Assembly (NCBI RefSeq): GCF_000466425.1
Contig: NZ_KE992177.1
Location: 27,174 to 62,586 of the forward strand
DNA: 35,413 nucleotides
DNA from: Capnocytophaga sp. oral taxon 863 str. F0517
GTDB taxonomy: Bacteria; Bacteroidota; Bacteroidia; Flavobacteriales; Flavobacteriaceae
Direction of reading: 5' to 3'
Below are positions 1 through 7,811 of this stretch, piece by piece; positions within the stretch are counted from its first letter, which is position 1, and each line of letters opens with the position of its first letter. Both the position numbers and the translations under genes were made by a program. The notes below the pieces were generated by a model. It did no database searches. It saw only the letters and a list, made by a program, of their open reading frames with translations, and was not told the origin of the DNA.

Positions 1-100
1 GGGGGCTAGGGGGATGTAGAAAAAAATATATTGAGTATCAATGAATTAATGTGTAAAGTATATTGTTTTAACTATTGATTCGCATTATTGATCATTAACC

Positions 101-117
101 ATATATATATATATATT
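101..117. repeat. (AT)8 dinucleotide tract at a start codon
   Basis: Eight AT units run from 101 to 116, directly before the preferred ATG at 118. The tract fills the place where a ribosome site would lie. Dinucleotide tracts of this kind can change length by slipped-strand mispairing, which here would alter leader spacing rather than reading frame. Confidence 0.8.
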
Positions 118-897
118 ATGAAGTATTTCTATTTGTTATTCCTTATGCCCCTATTGGCAAAGGCGCAGATCATCTTTACCGAGAGTCTTGCTACCCCTAT
201 TGATACGACCAAACAGATACAAGGCACCATCGCTCCAGAGTTCAATTTCAAGACCGAACGAGAGAACTTTTTCCAGCTCAAGAACAATGCCAATATCTCC
301 TTTTTGGTAAAGAACCGGCATGCCCTGACCTTCCTCAATCAGGTGGAGATGATCCGCTCTGGAGCGGATATTTCTGTCAATAACGGGTTCCTGCATGGGG
401 AATACCGCTATATAGTACGGAAAGCCATAGAGATCTACCCTTTTATGGAATCGGTATGGACCCCCTCGAGAGGGTTGGAGCTGAAATTGGCCGCGGGGCT
501 ACAGTCCCGTTTCCATTTAATACATACCAATCATTTTATTTGGCTGATGGGGCTTGGTTTCTTTGGTGAATATGAACAGTGGAACTTCGATGGGGTACCA
601 CTTCCTCATAACTATGTAGGTCATAAGTACCAAAGGAGTATCAAGTCCCAAATACATACCGGTTTTAAGTTTCAGCTAACAGAAAAATGGCTGCTGATAG
701 CCAGTGCCTATATGCACAATCGTCTGGATAGCAATATAGTCAATCCACGTTGGGCATTAGCTTTAGACCTTCGGCATAAGATCACCGAGCATTTCGGAGT
801 ATGGTTCTCCTACCAATACCTCTATCATACCCGGCCAATCGTGCCTGTCCGTAAGGGCTATACGGTCACCACTGGAGGGGTATTTATCTCGTTTTAA
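118..897 (+). CDS. Predicted outer-membrane beta-barrel protein
   Basis: The protein has 259 residues if it starts at 118; an upstream in-frame ATG at 88 would add ten residues encoded largely by the AT tract. I prefer 118 because the product then begins with a clean signal peptide (MKYFYLLFLMPLLAKAQ) ending at an A-K-A-Q cleavage site. The mature part alternates polar and hydrophobic residues with many aromatics and ends in the pattern GGVFISF, a C-terminal phenylalanine typical of BamA-recognised barrels. It resembles DUF481-like or small porin-like barrels, but I do not recognise a named family. No gene on the same strand precedes it. It is followed by a weak A/T hairpin at about 902-919. 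Confidence 0.7.
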   Translation: MKYFYLLFLMPLLAKAQIIFTESLATPIDTTKQIQGTIAPEFNFKTERENFFQLKNNANISFLVKNRHALTFLNQVEMIRSGADISVNNGFLHGEYRYIVRKAIEIYPFMESVWTPSRGLELKLAAGLQSRFHLIHTNHFIWLMGLGFFGEYEQWNFDGVPLPHNYVGHKYQRSIKSQIHTGFKFQLTEKWLLIASAYMHNRLDSNIVNPRWALALDLRHKITEHFGVWFSYQYLYHTRPIVPVRKGYTVTTGGVFISF

Positions 898-941
898 GGG
901 AAAAAAAGCCGATTTTTTTTCAAGGAATAGAAAATCTTTTA

Positions 942-949
942 TATCTTTG
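942..949 (+). promoter_or_regulatory. TAtcTTTG promoter box for a short transcript
   Basis: The eight bases match the Bacteroidota -7 consensus TAnnTTTG. No ordinary gene follows on this strand before the hairpin at 1078-1102, so the predicted product is a transcript of about 150 nt. Confidence 0.5.
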
Positions 950-971
950 TAGTTGAATTTTACGACAGTAG

Positions 972-1076
972 GTAAACTATAAGTGTACTTATGGAAGGGA
1001 AAATAAACTTAGAAAACAAGCTATAGATAAATACCAAGAAGGGATAGACAGGCTAAAAAGATATCTACAAGCATAA
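972..1076 (+). pseudogene. Short ORF or gene remnant, possibly part of a small RNA
   Basis: One frame is open from 972 to the TAA at 1074-1076 but has no ATG. It reads as a helical, charged peptide ending DKYQEGIDRLKRYLQA. In a neighbouring frame an ATG at 991 gives only an 11-residue peptide. The helical reading suggests the C-terminal remnant of a small gene or a short protein broken by a frameshift. A non-coding RNA starting after the 942-949 box is an alternative. I do not recognise a family. Confidence 0.3.
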
Positions 1077-1077
1077 A

Positions 1078-1102
1078 AAAACTGCCCTTTTGGGGCAGTT
1101 TT
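1078..1102 (-). terminator. Rho-independent terminator after dps
   Basis: AAAACTGCCC at 1078-1087 pairs with GGGCAGTTTT at 1093-1102 around a five-base loop. On the minus strand the stem is followed by a run of T, 18 bases after the dps stop codon. It may also stop the short plus-strand transcript. Confidence 0.8.
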
Positions 1103-1119
1103 CAAGTAATAATCCAACT

Positions 1120-1599
1120 TTAGATGGTCTCATTGAGGTAGGACTTAAGCATCCAAAGGTTCTTTTCTTGTTCTACTATAAAATCGCTGATAAGGGTATT
1201 AGTTCCCTCGTCGTTAATCTCATCGGAGAGGTTAAGGAGCTCTCTTTCAGAAGGTAATAGCGCTACGATGCTATCGATGATAAGGCGAACCGCTTTGTCG
1301 TCATCGCTAATGTTCTCTCCTACAGGAATGGTGGCATGCTTTACGTAGCTAGCCAAAGTGTTGAAAGGTACTCCCCCAAGGGTTAAGATACGTTCTGCGA
1401 TTTGATCCACTTGCTCCTGAGCCGCATTGTAAAGCTCCTCAAACTTCACATGGAGTTCGAAGAAACGCTTTCCCTTGATATTCCAGTGTACCCCACGGAG
1501 GTTCTGATAATAGGTTTGATAATTAGAAAGGAGCACATTGAGCGCCTGGATTTCTTTTTCTACTTGGGCTTTGTTAAGCCCTAAACTGTTTAAACTCAT
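1120..1599 (-). CDS. dps: Dps-family DNA-protecting ferritin
   Basis: The 159-residue protein has the length and helical pattern of Dps, a dodecameric cytoplasmic ferritin that oxidises Fe(II) with hydrogen peroxide and protects DNA in starvation or oxidative stress. The inter-subunit ferroxidase ligands keep the E. coli spacing: H38 (in VHWNIKG), H50, E54, D65 and E69. The N-terminal tail is short and poor in lysine, so non-specific DNA binding through the tail is not obvious. The gene stands alone, with its own promoter box at 1628-1635 and terminator at 1078-1102. In anaerobes and capnophiles Dps is commonly under peroxide control; no OxyR site was identified here. Confidence 0.95.
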   Translation of the reverse strand: MSLNSLGLNKAQVEKEIQALNVLLSNYQTYYQNLRGVHWNIKGKRFFELHVKFEELYNAAQEQVDQIAERILTLGGVPFNTLASYVKHATIPVGENISDDDKAVRLIIDSIVALLPSERELLNLSDEINDEGTNTLISDFIVEQEKNLWMLKSYLNETI

Positions 1600-1627
1600 A
1601 TTTTAAAGGTTTTTAAATTTGACACTG

Positions 1628-1635
1628 CAAAGGTA
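1628..1635 (-). promoter_or_regulatory. TAccTTTG promoter box of dps
   Basis: Read on the minus strand the bases are TACCTTTG, matching TAnnTTTG, about 28 bases upstream of the dps ATG. No clear -33 element at the usual 19-20 base spacing was found. Confidence 0.6.
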
Positions 1636-1735
1636 CGACTTCATGATGGCAAAGTAAAGTGTTTTCTATTTTTTCTCTCTATATTAATTATAAGATTTTC
1701 TAATGATAAATAAAATCAATATAGATATAAACGAT

Positions 1736-1781
1736 AGTGACAAGTAACTCAATCCTATAGGAATAGCTGTTACTTGTCACT
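1736..1781. repeat. 13-bp perfect inverted repeat between dps and the SemiSWEET gene
   Basis: AGTGACAAGTAAC at 1736-1748 is exactly complementary to GTTACTTGTCACT at 1769-1781; the 20-base spacer contains the palindrome CCTATAGG. It lies 24 bases beyond the SemiSWEET stop codon. It could end that transcript, but no T-run follows, so a processing stem or protein-binding site is also possible. Confidence 0.6.
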
Positions 1782-1805
1782 AATTACTTGTCTTTAGGAT
1801 CACCA

Positions 1806-2096
1806 TTAGAATGCTGCGGAGTAGGCTGCTATAAAGCCAAGGATGATACCAGGAAGGTTGGCGAATACGATAGGATAGTCTCTGTCTCGCTTTAAGAAAC
1901 CATAAGCCACCCACAAGCTACAGTTGATTCCTGCAACGAAAGGCTGTAACCAAGGGCCAGTAGCATCCCCCCATGTTTTCTGAATTTGGTCAATATAGGC
2001 TACATACATGGCCACAGCCATAACAGCAGCTAAAATACTGAGAACGCGAATGAATTTGCTTTCTCCACTGGCTTGTTTTTCTTCGAATTTGTCCAT
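1806..2096 (-). CDS. SemiSWEET-type sugar transporter
   Basis: This 96-residue protein has three hydrophobic segments at about 17-36, 50-68 and 75-95, the single triple-helix bundle of bacterial SemiSWEETs, which dimerise in the inner membrane and move mono- or disaccharides down their gradient. Supporting features are the loop YIDQIQKTWGD after helix 1 (in place of the PQ-loop proline), LQPFVAGINCSLWVAYGFLK in helix 2 and PIVFANLPGIILG in helix 3. Trp62 and Asn80 are plausible substrate-pocket residues by comparison with solved SemiSWEETs. The gene is monocistronic, with a promoter box at 2132-2139. The substrate cannot be told from sequence. Confidence 0.9.
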   Translation of the reverse strand: MDKFEEKQASGESKFIRVLSILAAVMAVAMYVAYIDQIQKTWGDATGPWLQPFVAGINCSLWVAYGFLKRDRDYPIVFANLPGIILGFIAAYSAAF

Positions 2097-2131
2097 AATT
2101 TATCTAATTTTTGATGGTTCTAAGTATGTTG

Positions 2132-2139
2132 CAAATGTA
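2132..2139 (-). promoter_or_regulatory. TAcaTTTG promoter box of the SemiSWEET gene
   Basis: On the minus strand the bases read TACATTTG, matching TAnnTTTG, 35 bases upstream of the start codon. Confidence 0.55.
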
Positions 2140-2300
2140 TAAAAAAAAAATTAAATATTGAGTAAAAAAGAATAAAAAACGACGGTTGGAATTGTTAATT
2201 AACATTTTGTAACTTATTGAGTTTGAATAACTGTTTGTTTTTAACACATGAAGAAGGATAGGGTAAGGGCTTTTGGCTTGTTTTTTGCAGGAAAAAGTTG

Positions 2301-2308
2301 TATCTTTG
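2301..2308 (+). promoter_or_regulatory. TAtcTTTG promoter box
   Basis: The sequence matches TAnnTTTG, with a TTG at 2278-2280 about 20 bases upstream as a possible -33 element. It lies 45 bases before the 164-residue gene starting at 2354. Confidence 0.6.
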
Positions 2309-2353
2309 TAACCGATACTAAAAAAGTTTTAACAAATAGCTATAAAAACACCC

Positions 2354-2848
2354 ATGAAGTCTTTACAACTAACCGATCTTAAAAAACATGAAACCCTTCC
2401 TAACTCTTACCAAGTTAGTTTAGCCTATAAGGGGCGCAAGGTTGATCTTATCTTGGACAACTATGCCTATTCTCTCCAACAGCTCTTGGAAACGGCCAAC
2501 AACCTACTCGTTAGCCTTCCAGATATGGATAGCAAGGCGCGCCGATACCTCGCCCAAGAGAATATAGAGCGCTTCAATACTTGTAGGGAGCAACAGCAAG
2601 AGCCAACCGTCTCTGAGGAATACCTCGAACACGCCATGCAGCTTTCGGCGATACAACTCTTCGACGAAAGTATAGACTTCTACTATCACCTCAATTGCGA
2701 TAAGGATTATCAGCTTATCGTAGAGGTAGACCTGCTACGTGGTTACAAGAACCCCACTTTCCGTCAATGGTTTGCCGATGCTCAGGTGGAGAACAAATAC
2801 CTGAAAAAAGTCACTTCCTTCCTGAAAAAGGTATTCAAAGGGAAGTAG
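2354..2848 (+). CDS. Conserved-looking cytoplasmic protein of unknown function
   Basis: I do not recognise this 164-residue protein with confidence. It has no signal peptide or membrane segment. Residues 1-45 look like a small beta sheet, residues 45-90 are helical, and residues 100-145 read like the DUF2004/DUF2262 type of domain (DESIDFYYHLNCDKDYQLIVEVD), but that match is weak. The C-terminus is lysine-rich (KKVTSFLKKVFKGK). It has its own promoter box at 2301-2308 and is followed within 80 bases by the leader of the first SusC operon, so it is probably monocistronic. Codon use is like that of the neighbours. Confidence 0.7.
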   Translation: MKSLQLTDLKKHETLPNSYQVSLAYKGRKVDLILDNYAYSLQQLLETANNLLVSLPDMDSKARRYLAQENIERFNTCREQQQEPTVSEEYLEHAMQLSAIQLFDESIDFYYHLNCDKDYQLIVEVDLLRGYKNPTFRQWFADAQVENKYLKKVTSFLKKVFKGK

Positions 2849-2905
2849 TGAAGAGACTACTAACAACTAATTGCAAAAAAAGTAGGATATTTCATTTTTA
2901 ATTCA

Positions 2906-2913
2906 TAAATTTG
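2906..2913 (+). promoter_or_regulatory. TAaaTTTG promoter box of SusCD operon 1
   Basis: The box and the next six bases (TAAATTTGCAAGC) recur upstream of operon 2 at 12047-12059, so this is a duplicated control region. A 7-bp stem with a 3-base loop (2918-2934) follows, at the expected 5' end of the mRNA. Confidence 0.65.
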
Positions 2914-3002
2914 CAAGCTTTTCTATGAGAAAAGTTGTCTTCTTAGATTGGGAGAATGGTTCCTTTCTAATAGGACAGAAAAATCTATTTAATAATATAA
3001 AG

Positions 3003-6000
3003 ATGAATACAGTGAAAGTCAGATTTTTGCTCATGCTACTGCTTTTGATGGGTGTGTGGCATACCTCTTTTGCACAGGAGGAGATGAAAATTTCTGGATT
3101 GGTAAAGGACTCCCAATCCAAACCACTGGCAGGAGTACAGGTCAGTGTAAAAGATACTTCCCGAAGTACCTATACCGATTTCGATGGTAAATATTCCATT
3201 GAAATCACTAAGGGAAAAATCTTAGTCTTTGCTTTGCAAGGAATGAAACCACAGGAGATAGCTCCTGCTTCCCCCATTGTAGATGTTACCCTACTTCGTG
3301 AAGGAGAGGTGGCTACAGGGAAAGAAGAACAGAAGGCGCCTATGAATACCAATACTCGTGGGCAGACTTCTATCTCTAAGGAGGCTAAACCATTGTGGGT
3401 GCTTAATGGAGTAATTCTTCAGGACGATATCTCTCTAAAGCCAGAGGAACTCGTATCTGATGATGCTAAGATGCTGATTGCAGCGGCTATACCTGGGCTT
3501 AGTGCAGAGAGTATCGAAAGCTTTAAGGTGCTCAAGGATGCTTCTGCTACCGCTATCTATGGACCTCGTGCCATCGCTGGGGTGGTAGTCATTACTACCA
3601 AGAGTGGGGCTGCGGGTTCCAGCAGTATCACCTATACCAATGAGTCCACTTTCCGCTTTATCCCTACCTATGGAGAGTTCAACATCATGAACTCTCAGGA
3701 TCATATATCCCTAATGAAGGAACTCTATGAAGGAGCTTATTTCTTGGAAGGGAATACGGTAGCAAGTGCCACTAGTGGTCTTATGGCAAAGATGAACCAA
3801 CTATACAAGGTGTTGGATGCTAATGGCAATCCAAGGGTATCTAATACTCCTGAAGGACGCTTGCGCTATATGAGAATGGCAGAGAGAAGAAATACAAACT
3901 GGTTCAAAGAATTGTTCCAAACAAGTGTGATGCAGAACCATACCCTTTCCTTCTCCTCAGGTAGTGAAAAATCCACTTACTATGCTTCCTTGAGTATATT
4001 GGACGACCCAGGATGGACTAAAGGTAGCAAACTTTCTCAGTATTCAGGAAACCTTAATGCTACTTACAATCTTTCTTCTAAGATAGGGCTCAATGTAATC
4101 ACTGACCTTTCCTATAAGGATCAGACAGATCCTTACCGCAACTTATATTATTATGCACAGGATCGTTCTCGTACCTTGGATCCTAAGGAATACTATGTAG
4201 AACGATATACGCCTTTTAATATTTTCAATGAAATTGATAATTCTTATATAGACAAAGACATAGCCACAGTTCGTTTGCAAGGACAACTTACTTGGAAGAT
4301 CTCTCCTAAGGTAGAAGCCACTGCGATGGGAGCCATTCGCTACCAATCCTATAAGATGGTTACCGATCATACAGAGTACTCTAATAGAGCCATCTCTTAT
4401 CGCTATATGCCTAACTCTGAGATAAGGAATGCCAATACTTATCTGTACAAAGATCCTAATGATCCTTTTGCACAGCCAATCCCTACCTTACCTAAGGGGG
4501 GTATCCATACCCAAACCCTTTCTACCTCACAGGGAACTACCTTCCGTGCTACTTTGAGCTATATAGATAGCTTCATGGACGGCTTGCATGCGCTTTCGCT
4601 CTATGGAGGGTTTGAGATGGACAATAACAAGAATACCTATGACTCCTCAGATAACTATGGAGTGAATTTTGGTTCAGGTTATTATAGTGCTTTTTCTTAC
4701 ATAAAGTTTAAGAAAATGCAGGAAGAAGGAGATGATTACTATACTATCGCTCCTACCACTAATAACTATCAGGACTTCTATGCTAATGTGAACTATACCT
4801 TCAAGGATCGTTATACTTTCAATGGTACCCTTCGCTATGATGCCTCTAACCAGTTTGGAAAATCTCGTTATGTACGCTGGATGCCTACCTGGAATGCAGG
4901 ACTTAGCTGGGATGTAAGTCAGGAAAGTTTCTTTAAGTATTTGCCTCTTTCTTACCTTACCTTCAGTGGTTCTTTTGGGGTAACTGCCATTGCCCCTTCG
5001 GTAAGCAACTCGCTTTCTCAGATCTATACCAACCAACCTTGGCGTAACTCCAACAATCGCGAATTGGGACTTAATATAACCAATGGAGCTAACCATGACT
5101 TGACCTATGAGAAAAATCAAGAATTGGATTTGGGCGTACAGTTTGGTATCCTAAACAGCCGTCTTAACTTTTCAGTAGACTGGTTCAATCGTCATAGCTA
5201 TGACCTTATCGGGAATATAGATACCCAAGGGGTAGGCGGTGCCATCGCTAAGCAAGGAAATATGGCAGAGATGAAATCGCATGGTTTGGAATTGGCGATA
5301 GAGTCTACCAATATCAAAACAGAGAATTTCACTTGGAAGACTTCCTTTGTATACTCTCGTTCTACCAATGAGATAACCAAGCTTCTGACCAGTCCTAACA
5401 TACAGAATATGGTAGGTTATAACGAAGATGCTACTACAGTAGGGGGATTTGCTAAAGAAGGTTACCCACTTAAGTCACTTTTCTCTATTCCATTCCGAGG
5501 CTTGGACGAAAGAGGATTCCCTACCTTTACAGGACCTAATGGAGAGCTGAATCGTGAAGGATTTAACATGCAGGATTCCAATGTAGACTTCTTGAAATAT
5601 TCAGGAACCCTTATTCCTACCGATCGTGGTAGCTTTACTAACACTATCAATTACAAAGGAATTTCCTTTGGAGTAGTATTTACGTATTCTTATGGAAATG
5701 TGGTACGTCTTAGAAGAATATCTGACGCCTTGACCTATAACGACTATTCCAGTGCGCCAAGAGAACTTAACAGACGCTGGAGAATACCTGGCGATGAGGC
5801 AAGAACCAATATTCCTAAAGCTTATTCGATGGCAGATGTGCTTCACTATTCAGTGCCTCAGCTTGGAGTGGACTTGTCTCAACCTTATTCCAGCTATGAC
5901 TACTCTGATGTACGTATCGCCAAAGGAGATAACATCCGCTTGAAGGAAATATCTTTAGGATATACTTTTGACAATCAGTTTTTGAAAGAAACACATATTC

Positions 6001-6149
6001 GCCACTTGAGCTTAAAGCTACAAGCTACCAACTTGGCTTTGCTCTATGCGGATAAAAAGCTTAATGGAGATGATCCTGACTTCTTAGCCAACGGATATGC
6101 TCAAAGAGCACCCAAGCAGCTGATATTTACTTTGCGTGTAGGACTTTAA
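3003..6149 (+). CDS. SusC/RagA-family TonB-dependent importer, copy 1
   Basis: The protein has 1048 residues from the ATG at 3003. I chose this start because it gives a signal peptide (MNTVKVRFLLMLLLLMGVWHTSFAQ) and is the exact counterpart of the start in copy 2; an earlier in-frame ATG at 2925 lies inside the leader hairpin. Residues 28-98 form a CarboxypepD_reg-like beta-sandwich typical of SusC, followed by the plug, with KDASATAIYGP at 178-188 and GVVVITTKSG just after, and then a 22-strand barrel domain. SusC proteins form the outer-membrane channel beneath a SusD lid and use TonB energy. The SusD gene follows after 14 bases. The lipoproteins downstream suggest a peptide or protein-derived substrate rather than glycan; that is inference. 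Confidence 0.95.
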   Translation: MNTVKVRFLLMLLLLMGVWHTSFAQEEMKISGLVKDSQSKPLAGVQVSVKDTSRSTYTDFDGKYSIEITKGKILVFALQGMKPQEIAPASPIVDVTLLREGEVATGKEEQKAPMNTNTRGQTSISKEAKPLWVLNGVILQDDISLKPEELVSDDAKMLIAAAIPGLSAESIESFKVLKDASATAIYGPRAIAGVVVITTKSGAAGSSSITYTNESTFRFIPTYGEFNIMNSQDHISLMKELYEGAYFLEGNTVASATSGLMAKMNQLYKVLDANGNPRVSNTPEGRLRYMRMAERRNTNWFKELFQTSVMQNHTLSFSSGSEKSTYYASLSILDDPGWTKGSKLSQYSGNLNATYNLSSKIGLNVITDLSYKDQTDPYRNLYYYAQDRSRTLDPKEYYVERYTPFNIFNEIDNSYIDKDIATVRLQGQLTWKISPKVEATAMGAIRYQSYKMVTDHTEYSNRAISYRYMPNSEIRNANTYLYKDPNDPFAQPIPTLPKGGIHTQTLSTSQGTTFRATLSYIDSFMDGLHALSLYGGFEMDNNKNTYDSSDNYGVNFGSGYYSAFSYIKFKKMQEEGDDYYTIAPTTNNYQDFYANVNYTFKDRYTFNGTLRYDASNQFGKSRYVRWMPTWNAGLSWDVSQESFFKYLPLSYLTFSGSFGVTAIAPSVSNSLSQIYTNQPWRNSNNRELGLNITNGANHDLTYEKNQELDLGVQFGILNSRLNFSVDWFNRHSYDLIGNIDTQGVGGAIAKQGNMAEMKSHGLELAIESTNIKTENFTWKTSFVYSRSTNEITKLLTSPNIQNMVGYNEDATTVGGFAKEGYPLKSLFSIPFRGLDERGFPTFTGPNGELNREGFNMQDSNVDFLKYSGTLIPTDRGSFTNTINYKGISFGVVFTYSYGNVVRLRRISDALTYNDYSSAPRELNRRWRIPGDEARTNIPKAYSMADVLHYSVPQLGVDLSQPYSSYDYSDVRIAKGDNIRLKEISLGYTFDNQFLKETHIRHLSLKLQATNLALLYADKKLNGDDPDFLANGYAQRAPKQLIFTLRVGL

Positions 6150-6163
6150 TAAAAAGATAGACA

Positions 6164-7795
6164 ATGAAAAAAATATATTTTATACTTGCAACCGCTTCTC
6201 TACTCTTTTCAGGATGTAATAAGCTCTTGGATGAGTTGCCTGACAATCAGGTAGAGATACAGACGGCAGAGGATGTAAGAAAGCTTTTAGTCAATGCTTA
6301 CTCCATCAATAATAATGCCGTACTCAATGAATATTCCTCTGATAATATAGGGGATTATGGTCCTTCTGTGTATACATGGGGGCTTATCAGTGGGCAATTG
6401 GCTTATTGGCAACCTGTACAAGAATACTTTGACAATGATGGATTGTATTACAACTGGCAATCCTACTACAATGCGATCAATCATGCCAATAAAGCTTTGG
6501 AAGCAATTCAAGAGCTTGGTGGGGGGTCAGAATTTAATGCGGCTAAGGGAGAAGCGCTCTTGGCACGTGCCTATGCACACTTTGAGTTGGCTAACACTTT
6601 TTGCTTAGCTTACAACCCCACTACCAGCAGCACGGACTTAGGAATTCCTTATATGCTCCATACAGAGAAAGAGCTAAGTCCTAAGTACCCTCGCGGGACA
6701 GTAGCACAGGTGTATGACCTCATAGATAAGGACATACAGGCAGGATTGCCCTTGATTGATGATAATTATTACGAAACACCTAAGTATCACTTTAACAAAA
6801 GAGCAGCTAATGCTTTTGCGGCTCGTTTCTACCTCTATTACCAACAATGGCAAAAAGCCTTGAACTATGCCAATGAGGTACTGACCACCAACAATGCTAC
6901 TACACTCAATCTGTTGAGAAATTGGGAGGATTTTAGAGATACCTCTAAGGCAGGTACAGTAACACAAGGAAGTAGGGCGCTTTACTATACCAATGAGAAT
7001 ATTGATGCGAACTTACTCGTACTTCCGGTATATTCTCAGATAGCAATAAAATTCTATAGCAGAGATTACCGCTACAACCATAATACACTTATAGCAGGAC
7101 AAGAAACAGTAGAAGCTCCTAATGTATGGGATCCTGAAGGAAAATCAGGAGATTATGGTTATGGATATGCTTTTTATTGGTTTGAACCTATCCGTGATCG
7201 AAATGCTAATACTAATATTGTCTTATTTGATAAGTTTCCTACTTTAAGGGAAGGAACTTCCTATAATAAGTCTATCATGGTGCCTTTTACTACCGATGAA
7301 ACCCTTTTGGTACGCGCAGAAGCAAAGATTCACTTAAAACAATATGCCAGTGCAGTTGAAGACCTCAACATGTGGACATCTAAGTTTATTCAGCAAACCA
7401 CAATCACGGTTAATGGACAAACTTATTCAAGCCGTAATACAGCAACTCAGCAACAGATAATAGATTTCTATAAGGATGCGAATATGCGCTATTCTACCGC
7501 CGATGCACCTACTCAGAAGAAAACACTACATCCTTCTTTTACCATAGAAAATGATGGTATACAGGAAAATTTGTTACACTATCTTTTGCAATGTCGTCGT
7601 GTACTTACTTTAGGAGATGGCTTACGTTGGCAAGATGTAAAGCGCTATGGTATAGAAGTAGTACGCTATCGTTGTGATCTTTCGGATCGTGATAGAAATT
7701 ACCCTGCTGCTACCCTCCCTGTAAATGACCCTCGTAGAGCTATACAGCTTCCAGATGTAGCCATCAGATCAGGTATGCAACCCAATCCAAGATAA
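6164..7795 (+). CDS. SusD/RagB-family substrate-binding lipoprotein, copy 1
   Basis: This is the 543-residue lid lipoprotein partner of the upstream SusC. The lipobox is LFSG-C with Cys18, followed by the SusD-type opening CNKLLDELPDN. Helical TPR-like segments with the usual SusD landmarks follow: GEALLARAYAHFELA near 126-140 and a long C-terminal region with LLHYLLQCRRVLTLGDGLRWQDVKRYG. The protein ends in GMQPNPR, a common SusD ending. The two residues after Cys do not make the K-(D/E)2 surface-export pattern, unlike the DUF4302 partner. It lies 16 bases before the metallohydrolase gene in the same operon. No glycan-specific residues can be read from the sequence. Confidence 0.94.
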   Translation: MKKIYFILATASLLFSGCNKLLDELPDNQVEIQTAEDVRKLLVNAYSINNNAVLNEYSSDNIGDYGPSVYTWGLISGQLAYWQPVQEYFDNDGLYYNWQSYYNAINHANKALEAIQELGGGSEFNAAKGEALLARAYAHFELANTFCLAYNPTTSSTDLGIPYMLHTEKELSPKYPRGTVAQVYDLIDKDIQAGLPLIDDNYYETPKYHFNKRAANAFAARFYLYYQQWQKALNYANEVLTTNNATTLNLLRNWEDFRDTSKAGTVTQGSRALYYTNENIDANLLVLPVYSQIAIKFYSRDYRYNHNTLIAGQETVEAPNVWDPEGKSGDYGYGYAFYWFEPIRDRNANTNIVLFDKFPTLREGTSYNKSIMVPFTTDETLLVRAEAKIHLKQYASAVEDLNMWTSKFIQQTTITVNGQTYSSRNTATQQQIIDFYKDANMRYSTADAPTQKKTLHPSFTIENDGIQENLLHYLLQCRRVLTLGDGLRWQDVKRYGIEVVRYRCDLSDRDRNYPAATLPVNDPRRAIQLPDVAIRSGMQPNPR

Positions 7796-7811
7796 TAAAT
7801 AAAAAATACTT

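Noticed and set aside
4674-5120. 148-residue frame antisense to susC copy 1
   Set aside because: It lies wholly inside the SusC barrel sequence; no independent signal.
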